A DNA stretch of 60,138 nt from a virus (IMGVR_UViG_3300017613_000838:1-60138), one strand, 5' to 3'; shown: positions 25,429 to 32,808, numbered from the stretch's first letter. Notes: generated from the sequence alone by a model not told the origin. Numbers and translations are program-made.

Positions 25429-26095
25429 TGATCTTAATCTCCTTTAATTTTTTTAAATCGTTCTCACTGTCTCTAAGGAAAGCAGCAGTCTCAGACGCTG
25501 CTAACTTTAGGTGGTCCAACGTCCAATTGTTAATTACGGTATAGTCGAATCTCCCGTACCCATCGAGTTCGACCTCCGACGGATGCTGTTCGTTATGCAC
25601 AGTATCCTTATTTTCACGCTCAACTCGAATAACATAACCACCATTGTTAAGAATATAATCAGCTTCATTAATATATCTAACATCAGTAACAATGACATTC
25701 GTGTATTCCTTATCTTCAATTACTCTAAATAAATTCTTTACCCAAAATTCATTGTCTATGGTTCTGTAAAAAGCGCCATAGTCCTGCATGATTTCACGTG
25801 CAGTCCAGAATTTTCTTTCCTCTAGTACCTCTAATCCTTTACCGTCGTCTCTGTTTCCTGCGCAGAATGGTAGGGGCCCTCTCGCCTTGGGATACCGATT
25901 GTCGTATTTCTCCTTATCGTCTCCCCAAAGCTGCTCCCACGTCAACTCAAAAGCTGCCTGGCATCTTAGTTTAAGCTCATTAGCAAACGCCATCATAACA
26001 TATGGCGGATAAGAACCCTTGTTAAGAGCAGTAGCTAACATCTCTGCAAAAGTATCTTTACCCGAACGGGCCTTGCCTGAAATTCCTATAATCAT
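25421..26095 (-). CDS. Deoxynucleoside monophosphate kinase (T4 gp1-like)
   Basis: 224 residues beginning MIIGISGKARSGKDT, the P-loop form typical of phage dNMP kinases. The EILTW-like and REIMQDYGA segments (about residue 96) and VTDVRYINEAD (about 139) match the acceptor and LID-region layout of T4 gp1 relatives. The enzyme phosphorylates dNMPs to dNDPs for phage DNA synthesis. With the NDK gene at 43546 the phage would encode both last steps to dNTP. It can be permissive for modified bases, as in T4. Confidence 0.85.
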   Translation of the reverse strand: MIIGISGKARSGKDTFAEMLATALNKGSYPPYVMMAFANELKLRCQAAFELTWEQLWGDDKEKYDNRYPKARGPLPFCAGNRDDGKGLEVLEERKFWTAREIMQDYGAFYRTIDNEFWVKNLFRVIEDKEYTNVIVTDVRYINEADYILNNGGYVIRVERENKDTVHNEQHPSEVELDGYGRFDYTVINNWTLDHLKLAASETAAFLRDSENDLKKLKEIKING

Positions 26096-26106
26096 ATCCG
26101 TCTCCT

Positions 26107-26349
26107 TTAAATCTTATACTTGTTAATGCTTCGGCTTATCTTGCTTTGGAACTTCTTTATATCATTCCTTAGGTTCTTCGATTCCTTATCAAGGTGCGCC
26201 ATTGCATCCTCTAATTCTTGTTCTCTATCAATCTCCATGAACTTGACAACGTATTCTTTACAGGTGTCATCTTTGCACTTCCTATGATGTTCATCACAAA
26301 CACATTTCAAATCCATTTCGTCAAATTGGGCCCATACTTTTTTAATCAA
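26107..26349 (-). CDS. Small coiled-coil protein with Cys/His cluster
   Basis: 80 residues. An N-terminal CVCDEHHRKCKDDTC motif could bind a metal. The rest is a charged helix (LEDAMAHLDKESKNLRNDIK). Its start overlaps the end of the next upstream gene by 8 nt. Function unknown. Confidence 0.55.
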   Translation of the reverse strand: MIKKVWAQFDEMDLKCVCDEHHRKCKDDTCKEYVVKFMEIDREQELEDAMAHLDKESKNLRNDIKKFQSKISRSINKYKI

Positions 26350-26749
26350 CTGTAGTGCTCCATTCGATGGCTGTCAGGCCATTTGATATTGTAGTATAAT
26401 CTTCTAATAGTAAGTCTCTCTGATCTATAAGACTAAAAACATCCAACACACACTCTTCCTTCTCTATAAGAGAATTTAACAAATCTATCTTACGTTTCAT
26501 AGTCTGTGTAATAAGAATGGCATTAGCTAAACTCACCTTCTGTCCACCAATAGATACCTCTATACTATTATTAAATTTATTAATAGATATGAGATGGCTA
26601 CGGTGTTTATCAAGTAAGTCCAGCAACTTTGTGGTCGCTTTGTCAGCTAATGTCGCATCCTGGCCAGCTGTTCTGTGAAGATAATCCTCAAGTTGACTGA
26701 TCTTCTGCCTAAGAGTCTTCATCTCTATGAGAACTTCAGCTAATACCAT
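26342..26749 (-). CDS. DIP1984-like coiled-coil protein
   Basis: 135 residues. The opening (LAEVLIEMKTLRQKISQLED), a middle asparagine-rich turn (ISINKFNNSIEV) and a helical C-terminus resemble the DIP1984 (DUF6847) family, which is helical and of unknown function. The family occurs in bacteria and phages. I am moderately sure of the relation, judged from the pattern only. Confidence 0.55.
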   Translation of the reverse strand: MVLAEVLIEMKTLRQKISQLEDYLHRTAGQDATLADKATTKLLDLLDKHRSHLISINKFNNSIEVSIGGQKVSLANAILITQTMKRKIDLLNSLIEKEECVLDVFSLIDQRDLLLEDYTTISNGLTAIEWSTTVD

Positions 26750-26754
26750 CTTAT

Positions 26755-26976
26755 TTACTCCTCAGGCTGTACGTCGTGGGCTTGTATTCCACGATCAGTG
26801 TCGGCTAGGACAAAAGAAACCTTCTGTCCAGCACGCAGAGTTTTGTAACCTTCCATAGTAATATAACTATAGTGTACAAAGTATTCTTGCTCATCAGGGT
26901 CATCATCAATCAATACAAATCCATACCCACGTTCGTTAGAAAACCATTTCACAGTTCCAGTAATACGTTCGCTCAT
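26755..26976 (-). CDS. Cold-shock domain protein
   Basis: 73 residues. TGTVKWFSNERGYGFV holds the RNP1 motif and YFVHYSYI the RNP2 motif, and the length matches CspA. It would bind single-stranded RNA or DNA and act as an RNA chaperone or antiterminator. Phage-borne cold-shock proteins are uncommon but known. The extra acidic insertion DDDPDEQE between strands 2 and 3 is longer than in E. coli CspA. Confidence 0.88.
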   Translation of the reverse strand: MSERITGTVKWFSNERGYGFVLIDDDPDEQEYFVHYSYITMEGYKTLRAGQKVSFVLADTDRGIQAHDVQPEE

Positions 26977-26992
26977 TTTAGTATAAACCTCC

Positions 26993-27400
26993 CTAAGTTC
27001 TTAGTTCGAAATGTGGAAGATCAAAGAAGGTCTGATCTTTAAGTTCGTCATCGCTATCCCAGTTGCCGCCCCAACGTAGGTTAATACCTAGTTGATCAGC
27101 GACAGCCATAACATAACCACCGAAATGATAAAATTTTTCTTTATCGTTCCAGCGAATGTTAGGTTTGTTAGAGAACCAAGGTACAACATCAACGGCCTGT
27201 GATGGTTGTTTGTTGTGTTTGCCGTTAGGATATTTGATCTTGGAGCGTCCTTCGTGATAAGCCTTATCTTGATCTGCCTGGTTTCTGTACCCACATATAA
27301 CGGCACAGTCGTAGTGCTTTATAACTTCATTAAACAGCCTCTGCAAATCTGGATGTGCAGTGGCCAGGTTGTTCTTAGATCTATTCCCAAAATTAGGCAT
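26993..27400 (-). CDS. M15 peptidase endolysin (L-Ala-D-Glu/D-Ala-D-Ala type)
   Basis: 135 residues, compact catalytic domain only. Zinc ligands are visible as H62 (GKHNKQPSQAVD), D71 in the same motif and H130 (DLPHFEL), the M15 arrangement of T5-type lysins. ICGYRNQADQDKAYHEG is the family's N-terminal block. It cleaves stem-peptide bonds in peptidoglycan for host lysis. No signal peptide is seen, so a holin is needed. The nearest holin candidate is the two-TM gene at 20620. Confidence 0.88.
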   Translation of the reverse strand: MPNFGNRSKNNLATAHPDLQRLFNEVIKHYDCAVICGYRNQADQDKAYHEGRSKIKYPNGKHNKQPSQAVDVVPWFSNKPNIRWNDKEKFYHFGGYVMAVADQLGINLRWGGNWDSDDELKDQTFFDLPHFELRT

Positions 27401-27435
27401 ATTTCCTCCTAAACTCTATATAACTAGAGGTTATA

Positions 27436-27783
27436 TTATTTAAATAATACAGTAGCGTTAATTAAATCAGCAGGAGGTATAGTAATACCCAAACTGGCGA
27501 TGTCAAAAGGTTCTACACTGACTTCTTTATTCAGCGCTCTCTTAATCGCTGCATTGAACTTCTTCTCGTTCTCTGCTTTGATTCTCACGCCTTTGTTCTC
27601 ACCCTCTGTTACTTCCTCGCCATACTTCCGAAAAAGATCTGCACGTTTCATCTCAAATGCTTGGATATCAACTAAGATATCCTTCACAAAATTAGCAAAC
27701 TCCAGAGCCACTGCTCCGTCCATGTCCTTACCAGCAATCTTTTCTAATGTTGGTCTTAGACCAACTACGTCATTCAGTTTCAT
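27436..27783 (-). CDS. Unknown protein linked to actin-like cassette
   Basis: 115 residues from the ATG at 27783, which is preceded by AGGAGGATACATTAGA. A longer frame runs further upstream but lacks a ribosome binding site. The sequence is helical (GRPTLEKIAGKDMDGAVALEF style) with no known domain. It follows the actin-like gene by 20 bases and may be a partner of it. Confidence 0.6.
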   Translation of the reverse strand: MKLNDVVGLRPTLEKIAGKDMDGAVALEFANFVKDILVDIQAFEMKRADLFRKYGEEVTEGENKGVRIKAENEKKFNAAIKRALNKEVSVEPFDIASLGITIPPADLINATVLFK

Positions 27784-27803
27784 TCTAATGTATCCTCCTA
27801 AAA

Positions 27804-28802
27804 TTAAAGTTGGGCTGCCAAAAGACAACCATTAGCAACCGCGGTCATTGGGTCGCCTGCTTTTACAATTTCCGATACTCTGATCGGAAGGTCTACCTGA
27901 CCTAAAACATTCTGCATCTTACCAATGAATCCAGTAGCTTTGGTCAGGCCACCAGAAACTACCATCTTAACCTCTTCTCTAAATATGGGGAGATCTTTCT
28001 TTCGATTGGCAAGTTCGAAGGCTATGTTCTCTAACGTGTATCTGATAACACTACCATAATACACAGAAACAGCCTCCATGATTTTTGTAGAGTGGTTATT
28101 CAAGTCCACTCCAGACTCCTTCTCAAGCTGTACTAAGCTGGGCGAGATGTCCAAGGCATTACCTGAGGACATATCAATAAAATCACCAGCCCTGGTCGTA
28201 CTAAATTCTACAAGTGGGTCTCCTTGATGGATAACCGTGGTGTTTACCATGCCAGCACCAAAGCTCAGGCATATACCGGTGAGACCTTCATCCAGAAGCT
28301 CACTCAGTGCGATGGCGAACGCCTCATTAATAGGCTGCGCTCGGTACCCCATCTGTCCTAAATAACCACCCATCATTTCGGTATGATATACGATATCAAA
28401 AATACCATCGATGGGTTTAGCGGGTACGGAGTAAACCAGGTTGGTGTCCCCGTCTCCCTGACCCAGTAGATTCTTAATAAGAATTTTCAGCATTGGTAGA
28501 GAATCTTTTTCTTTGGGTGAAATTACACCCCTCCTTAACGGCCTCTTTGCAACGTCGTTTCTTTCAATAGCTGTCTCAAGGGCTTCCTCTCCGACAACCA
28601 CAAACGAACCGTCTTTGTCCTCGATGAAATTAAAGCCTCTCTTGTCGAGGGCTTTTTTGATGCTGTTACGATTGACTTCACTCTTCGGCACAATTCTGTA
28701 GAAGGCATCACGCTGCATTTTAAATACAGGCTTACCTTCTTCACCTATCGTAGCAGCTACTAACATGTTAGTGCCAATGTCTAATCCTACACCTTTACTC
28801 AT
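27804..28802 (-). CDS. Actin-like ATPase (ParM/MreB superfamily)
   Basis: 332 residues with actin-fold nucleotide motifs: phosphate 1 GLDIGTNMLV (D8), connect 1 around NEAFAIAL (E160), phosphate 2 LSFGAGMVNTTV (179-190) and the adenosine motif MVVSGGLTKATGF near residue 283. Length and motifs fit the bacterial actin family (ParM, Alp). Phage-encoded actins segregate plasmid prophages or position phage DNA and capsids. Downstream of a coiled-coil protein gene, it may form a filament with a linker. Confidence 0.8.
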   Translation of the reverse strand: MSKGVGLDIGTNMLVAATIGEEGKPVFKMQRDAFYRIVPKSEVNRNSIKKALDKRGFNFIEDKDGSFVVVGEEALETAIERNDVAKRPLRRGVISPKEKDSLPMLKILIKNLLGQGDGDTNLVYSVPAKPIDGIFDIVYHTEMMGGYLGQMGYRAQPINEAFAIALSELLDEGLTGICLSFGAGMVNTTVIHQGDPLVEFSTTRAGDFIDMSSGNALDISPSLVQLEKESGVDLNNHSTKIMEAVSVYYGSVIRYTLENIAFELANRKKDLPIFREEVKMVVSGGLTKATGFIGKMQNVLGQVDLPIRVSEIVKAGDPMTAVANGCLLAAQL

Positions 28803-28816
28803 TATAATTCTACCTC

Positions 28817-29548
28817 CTATTTAGTTGGTAACTTTCCGAGCAATCCCCGAAGTTTATCAACCTTATCGTCCACCTCTTCTTCTTTAGTGACTTCTTCGAT
28901 AGTGATTGACGACTTCATTCCTTCTCCTGCATCTTCCTCGAGAGGATCGACGAAAACTTGCTCCATCTGAGGCCTGTCAGGATCTACAGGTACCTCACCG
29001 TCGATGATAGCTGGTCTGGATTTAAGAGTCTCAATAAGTTCCTCTTTGCCTTTAAGTTCCTGCTCCAGAACTGCTATCTGTTTCTTGAGTTCAGCGAAAT
29101 CTCCAGTTTCTGATTCAAGTTTGGAAAGCGACTCTTTTAGGTCGGTATTTTCCTTAGCAATTGTAGCGTGTAGTTTAGTGAGATTATCGTTCCCTCGTTG
29201 TAACTCTAAAATCTGTGTTTTATACTCTTTCACTATTGGTGCCAGATCGGCATTCTTGGTCTGTCCCTTAAATGAGATAGCAGCTTCAGCTATAGCGGCT
29301 TCCACAGCCTTTCTAATCTCCTCATCGACCTGTTCTGGTGAAAAGAATCCTACAGGAGGGGCATCACCACTCCTACTTTTCATAGCCATAATCTCGGCCT
29401 TAAGTTCTGCTATCTGGTTGGTCAATAACGCAACCAATTCAGGGTCTGTGCCGGAAACTGACGCCCGTGCTTGCATATCTCTGGGGCCGGTTCGATTCAA
29501 CTTACGGCCATCAGACTTAACAAACTGTTTCTTATACGGAATTGCCAT
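28817..29548 (-). CDS. Coiled-coil protein upstream of actin-like gene
   Basis: 243 residues. Two coiled-coil regions (about residues 40-60 and 105-175) flank a short charged stretch. The acidic C-terminus (ITIEEVTKEEEVDDKVDKL) ends in a short helix. N-terminal residues are basic and may bind DNA or RNA. Fifteen bases separate it from the actin-like gene, suggesting they act together, for example as filament adaptor or nucleator. Confidence 0.65.
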   Translation of the reverse strand: MAIPYKKQFVKSDGRKLNRTGPRDMQARASVSGTDPELVALLTNQIAELKAEIMAMKSRSGDAPPVGFFSPEQVDEEIRKAVEAAIAEAAISFKGQTKNADLAPIVKEYKTQILELQRGNDNLTKLHATIAKENTDLKESLSKLESETGDFAELKKQIAVLEQELKGKEELIETLKSRPAIIDGEVPVDPDRPQMEQVFVDPLEEDAGEGMKSSITIEEVTKEEEVDDKVDKLRGLLGKLPTK

Positions 29549-29554
29549 TATCCT

Positions 29555-30139
29555 TTACTCCCTTGAATATTGTATTTCATCAACAAGGCCATATTCTTTT
29601 GCTTCTTCCGCGGTCAACCAATGATCGCGTTCCATGTCCTTTTTAACCTTATCGATGTCTTGGCCAGTAAACTCTACATAGTGGTTGGCCATCTTCTCAT
29701 GAAGCCTTTCCATCTTTTTGTAATCTTGCTTCATATCGTTAAATTTACCACTAGTACCACCGGCCAACTCGTGGATCATAATGTCCGCGTTAGGCAGTGC
29801 GAATCTCTTACCCTTAGTTCCTGCAGCCAGTAAAAACGAACCTGCGCTGCAACACTGTCCATAACCCATTGTAACTACATCTGGTTTGATGTAGGTCATG
29901 GCGTCATAAATACCATACATCTCAGTAATGTACCCACCTGGACTGTTAATGTACATAAAAATGTCTTTCTCAGGTGCGTCTGATTCTAAGAATAATAGCT
30001 GACCTACAACTGCGTCTGCTGAGCCATGGCCGATGGGGCCTTTAATAAATACGATACGATCTCTAAGTAGTCTAGAATACAGATCATATGCACGCTCTTG
30101 GTTGTTGGGTCCCTTCTCAATAATGTACGGAATACTCAT
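29555..30139 (-). CDS. clpP: ClpP-type serine protease
   Basis: 194 residues, the length of E. coli ClpP. The full catalytic triad is present: S98 in GYGQCCSAG, H123 in IMIHELAGG and D172 before HWLTAEEAKEYGL. The oxyanion-side motif YINSPGG (64-70) is also present. Two Cys next to the Ser (QCCSAG) replace the usual AA. ClpP forms 14-mers with an AAA+ unfoldase. No unfoldase is encoded nearby, so it may work with host ClpA/ClpX, or alone as a head protease or host-protein destroyer. Confidence 0.92.
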   Translation of the reverse strand: MSIPYIIEKGPNNQERAYDLYSRLLRDRIVFIKGPIGHGSADAVVGQLLFLESDAPEKDIFMYINSPGGYITEMYGIYDAMTYIKPDVVTMGYGQCCSAGSFLLAAGTKGKRFALPNADIMIHELAGGTSGKFNDMKQDYKKMERLHEKMANHYVEFTGQDIDKVKKDMERDHWLTAEEAKEYGLVDEIQYSRE

Positions 30140-30141
30140 AA

Positions 30142-30402
30142 TTAAATCCTTTCTGGTGTATCGTTGTTTTCCATAGCCGCAACTGCTAAGGCTGCGATCT
30201 TACGAATGTTTTCCATTTGTATTCTGCGCGCCTCATCAACTGAGGTAGCGCCTACCATTCCTTTCTCTGCCTTCTCCAAATACATACGAATAAATACACA
30301 CCAATCTGTCGGGCTCCATCCTGCGTCATCGATATCGCCCCAGTATTGGTCTTGAAACTCCCTTTCTCCATTGATTAAATGATAAACTTCGCTTCTTGTC
30401 AT
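30142..30402 (-). CDS. Small phage protein of the EREFQDQYW type
   Basis: 86 residues. The pattern NGEREFQDQYWG with a C-terminal KIAALAVAAMEN helix occurs in many phage proteins that resemble MazG- or nucleotide-handling folds. No metal-binding EExxE is complete. It lies just upstream of clpP and is the first gene downstream of the promoter at 30451-30478. Confidence 0.6.
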   Translation of the reverse strand: MTRSEVYHLINGEREFQDQYWGDIDDAGWSPTDWCVFIRMYLEKAEKGMVGATSVDEARRIQMENIRKIAALAVAAMENNDTPERI

Positions 30403-30423
30403 AGTAAATCTCCTTGCCTTTTA

Positions 30424-30439
30424 TTAACAGACGTGTTAA
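30424..30439. promoter_or_regulatory. Dyad TTAACA-gacg-TGTTAA downstream of a promoter
   Basis: A perfect 6-bp inverted repeat with a 4-bp centre lies at about +5 to +20 relative to the expected start from the promoter at 30451-30478. Such a position fits an operator for a repressor or a leader hairpin. Direct binding cannot be judged. Confidence 0.4.
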
Positions 30440-30450
30440 CATCTACTTAC

Positions 30451-30478
30451 AATATAATACATATTATTGATTTGTCAA
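30451..30478 (-). promoter_or_regulatory. Sigma70-type promoter, TTGACA-16-TATATT
   Basis: On the minus strand the -35 TTGACA (30473-30478) and the -10 TATATT (30451-30456) are spaced by 16 bases. It drives the gene at 30142 and probably clpP and the actin-like cassette. It is one of four promoters in this window with almost the same layout; the others are upstream of 36722, 47647 and 59516. Confidence 0.8.
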
Positions 30479-30664
30479 GTAATTTTTTAATATTTTTTCA
30501 ACATACGCCTTCATATGCTCGTCGTCGATAAACATATTCCACTCGATCACGCCGCGGGATTCATCGTGAGTCAGGAAAAAGGTTTGGCCTGCCACAGTTA
30601 TTGTGAAAGGCTGTCTCAAGCCTGATTTAATTCCAGGATTTATGTTCATCATACCAGTAAACAT
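30464..30664 (-). CDS. Unknown 66-residue protein
   Basis: 66 residues or about 60 if a later Met is used; the ribosome binding site is weak and the start is uncertain. No domain recognised. It lies just downstream of the palindromic repeat array and a TATAAT box, so it may be the first gene of a separately controlled unit. Its stop overlaps the -35 element of the next promoter. Confidence 0.5.
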   Translation of the reverse strand: MFTGMMNINPGIKSGLRQPFTITVAGQTFFLTHDESRGVIEWNMFIDDEHMKAYVEKILKNYLTNQ

Positions 30665-30698
30665 ATATTTCTCTATTCACTTCTTTATTTAGTTCTAT

Positions 30699-30704
30699 AT
30701 TATA
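30699..30704 (-). promoter_or_regulatory. TATAAT -10 box next to the repeat array
   Basis: A perfect TATAAT lies on the minus strand one base from the repeat array. No -35 consensus is visible at 16-18 bases, so activity may depend on a protein that binds the repeats. Confidence 0.45.
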
Positions 30705-30705
30705 T

Positions 30706-30773
30706 GGGTACTCTCAGTACCCTGTAGCAGGGTTCCCACAGTACCCTGTATGAGGGTACTCTCAGTACCCTGT
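30706..30773. repeat. Three 24-bp palindromic repeats
   Basis: Three 20-bp cores separated by 4 bases (30706-30725, 30730-30749, 30754-30773). Cores 1 and 3 are identical and contain gggtact-ctc-agtaccc, a perfect 7-bp dyad; core 2 differs in the centre but keeps gggt/accc. Neighbouring cores can also pair (agtaccct/agggtact, an 8-bp stem across units 2 and 3). The array fills the gap between two genes and abuts a TATAAT box, as operator sites would. Confidence 0.8.
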
Positions 30774-30776
30774 GTA

Positions 30777-31268
30777 TTATTTCCAATCTTTTCGGGCAAT
30801 TTTCATGTTACCATAATACCACAAAAAATAGTCCGGTTTGAACTCACCTAGTACATAAATATTAGCTGGTTCTGGTTTACCTGGCACCTTTAATTTTTCT
30901 ATTATGAAGGCCCCCTCAGCTTCTAAATCCTTAATCCATTCCCTGGGTTTTTTAGTTTGTTTATACCTAAAAGCGTCGGCCAAAACCCTAACACTGACAG
31001 CAGCGGCTAATCTGTTATCGTCCCAATACCTGTGAAAAAGATCATATTCATCATGAGCACCCGGCGCTCTTACTGCTCTGGACGCTATATACATCCATCC
31101 TGATAGTGAACATCTATTTCTAAATCTCCATTCAGGATCGTTTATATTGCTGAATGGGAACGGTAGAAATTGATCTGTTTTAACTCTCGGCCTTGCAGCC
31201 TCGTTTGATTTATTATTAACATCGGCCATAACTTTTCTATCTAATTCATTTTGCTCAAAAAGCTTCAT
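30777..31268 (-). CDS. Putative winged-helix (replication/transcription) protein
   Basis: 163 residues. The C-terminal part (SVRVLADAFRYKQTKKPREW, then IKDLEAEGAFIIEKL) has a helix-turn-helix-wing pattern with a final PANIYVLGEF strand, resembling DnaD or replication-initiator winged helices. The N-terminal region is disordered. It overlaps the methionine aminopeptidase gene by 4 nt. DNA binding is likely; the role is unknown. It could be the ligand of the repeat array just downstream. Confidence 0.55.
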   Translation of the reverse strand: MKLFEQNELDRKVMADVNNKSNEAARPRVKTDQFLPFPFSNINDPEWRFRNRCSLSGWMYIASRAVRAPGAHDEYDLFHRYWDDNRLAAAVSVRVLADAFRYKQTKKPREWIKDLEAEGAFIIEKLKVPGKPEPANIYVLGEFKPDYFLWYYGNMKIARKDWK

Positions 31269-32032
31269 AGTTCATTACCTCTTAAAGTTAAAATCTCTGT
31301 GCCGTTTTCTGTTAGTGCGACTGTGTGCTCCCAATGAGCGGATAATCCACCATCTTTTGTGTATGCTGTCCAGCCATTCTCACTTTGATAAAGAGCGTAA
31401 CTCCCTTCTACTATCATAGGCTCTATGGCGAGAACCAATCCACGTTTAAGTAAGATACCATCAGCCGGTTTATTAGTAAAATTAAATAGTTGTGGTTCTT
31501 CGTGTAAGTCTCTGCCTATCCCATGACCTACGAAGTTCCTAACAACCCCGTAACCGTTAGTTTCAGCGTATGATTGTATAGCATGTGACACTTGGTTCAG
31601 ACGTGAACCTTCACAAAATGCATCAATACCATAATACAAACATTCCTGACCGGTCTTTATTATATCAGCAGCATTATCAGATACTTCCCCTACGGGAACA
31701 GTGATTGCAGAATCACCGTGATAGCCGTCAAATAAAATACCGTAATCCACACTCAGGATATCGCCTTCTTGTAAAGGTTTATCGTTTGGCATGCCGTGAA
31801 CTACCTCATTGTTCACAGACGCACATATGGAGTATGGAAATCCTTTGTAACCTTTGAACGCAGGAATAGCCCCATTGTCCTTAGCGAACTTTGTGGCTAT
31901 CTCGTCTAATTCTAACGTTGTTACACCTGTATTGGTCTCAACTATGGCCTGTACTAACTCTAAGTACCTGGCAACCAGCTGGCAAGACTTTCTAATCTTG
32001 CAAATCTCACTGTAATCCTTAAGAAAAATCAT
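31265..32032 (-). CDS. map: Methionine aminopeptidase type I
   Basis: 255 residues with every metal and catalytic residue of MetAP: H79 (VVHG), D96 (SVDYG), D107 (YHGDSA), H170 (VGHGIGRDLHE), E204 (LAIEPM) and E235 (AHWEHTVAL). Numbering is almost the same as in the E. coli enzyme. It removes N-terminal Met from new proteins, after deformylation. Phage-encoded copies are rare, so it may serve abundant virion proteins or keep translation going when the host enzyme is limited. Confidence 0.92.
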   Translation of the reverse strand: MIFLKDYSEICKIRKSCQLVARYLELVQAIVETNTGVTTLELDEIATKFAKDNGAIPAFKGYKGFPYSICASVNNEVVHGMPNDKPLQEGDILSVDYGILFDGYHGDSAITVPVGEVSDNAADIIKTGQECLYYGIDAFCEGSRLNQVSHAIQSYAETNGYGVVRNFVGHGIGRDLHEEPQLFNFTNKPADGILLKRGLVLAIEPMIVEGSYALYQSENGWTAYTKDGGLSAHWEHTVALTENGTEILTLRGNEL

Positions 32033-32292
32033 AAATCAATCTTTAACAGTTCCTTTTTCATCTTGTTTTTATAACAACTACATTCTATTACTAAATGATC
32101 TAAATCAAGCGCTGTCTCATTACAAAAATAATGCTCGTAAATCACGTCCTCGTCGGCTGGAATCTCTAAAGCTTCCCTATCGATTCCGTATTCCGCCTCG
32201 TTGAATGGTATAATAACCCTACGTACCATATGTTTACAAGATGAACATATAGACCCGTCAAGTGGGTTACGTGAAAACGATTGTCCGGCCAT
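32029..32292 (-). CDS. Small Cys-rich protein
   Basis: 87 residues from the ATG at 32292, which has GGAGGTCAAAT in front; the longer frame lacks such a site. CSSCKHM near the N-terminus and YFCNE and CSCYKN near the C-terminus suggest a zinc-binding fold. It overlaps the aminopeptidase gene by 4 nt. Function unknown. Confidence 0.6.
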   Translation of the reverse strand: MAGQSFSRNPLDGSICSSCKHMVRRVIIPFNEAEYGIDREALEIPADEDVIYEHYFCNETALDLDHLVIECSCYKNKMKKELLKIDL

Positions 32293-32305
32293 ATTTGACC
32301 TCCAA

Positions 32306-32551
32306 TTACTTGAAATGTACATCGTTAATTGTCATAAATGGTTGCTTACCGCGTTGATCATATGATCTTTGGACAGTATCATCATCCTTGCCCTCTGCTA
32401 TTTTGCCAGCTGACTTTAGACGTTTAATTTTATTATTGATACTCTCCCTTGATCGCTCAGGGAACATCATTTCCAGTTCCTTGATGGTGCACTTGTTATA
32501 ATTATCAATGAGCACCTTCTCCTCAGTAAAACTCCACCCTCTCCGTCTCAT
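32306..32551 (-). CDS. SANT/Myb-like DNA-binding protein
   Basis: 81 residues. WSFTEEKVLIDNYNKCTIKE, then LEMMFPERSRESINNKIKRLK, is a SANT/Myb-type helix-turn-helix with the expected spaced Trp/aromatic positions. The C-terminal part is charged. Such small proteins act as transcriptional regulators or DNA-binding accessory factors. It is a candidate for a phage regulator. Confidence 0.7.
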   Translation of the reverse strand: MRRRGWSFTEEKVLIDNYNKCTIKELEMMFPERSRESINNKIKRLKSAGKIAEGKDDDTVQRSYDQRGKQPFMTINDVHFK

Positions 32552-32563
32552 AAAGACACCTCC

Positions 32564-32725
32564 TTAGTCTTGGTCGTTAAAGTATTCGGAGATACTTACA
32601 CGTGCCTTAGCGCCTTTTAGAAGTTCCTTCATTACCTTAAGTGTGTCTTCGTCGACATTACCACGTTGAATGGCCTTGTCAAGCTCGGCCATGACCTCGT
32701 CTTTCCATTCAGAGTTAACGTTCAT
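32564..32725 (-). CDS. 53-residue unknown protein
   Basis: A short frame from an ATG with a GGGGAGGCAAGT ribosome binding site, ending 12 bases before the next gene. The product is acidic and helical (EWKDEVMAELDKAIQRGN, then DEDTLKVMKELLKGAKARVS). It is not recognised, but the start signal and codon use match its neighbours. Confidence 0.55.
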   Translation of the reverse strand: MNVNSEWKDEVMAELDKAIQRGNVDEDTLKVMKELLKGAKARVSISEYFNDQD

Positions 32726-32774
32726 ACTTGCCTCCCCAATAAAAAATAATTATTCCAATCATTTCCTAACCTGG

Positions 32775-32808
32775 TATAGAAGGTGAACTCCTAAAACACC
32801 CTTCTATA
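32775..32808 (-). terminator. Hairpin downstream of a zinc-binding gene
   Basis: tatagaaggtg pairs with cacccttctata (one bulged base) over an 11-nt loop in the 119-nt gap after the gene at 32845. The stem is not directly followed by a U-run, though TTATTTTTTATT lies 30 bases further. A weak terminator or an RNA stability element is possible. Confidence 0.45.

Noticed and set aside
30706-30773. CRISPR array
   Set aside because: The repeats are tandem with 4-bp gaps, so there is no room for spacers; operator-like palindromes explain them better.
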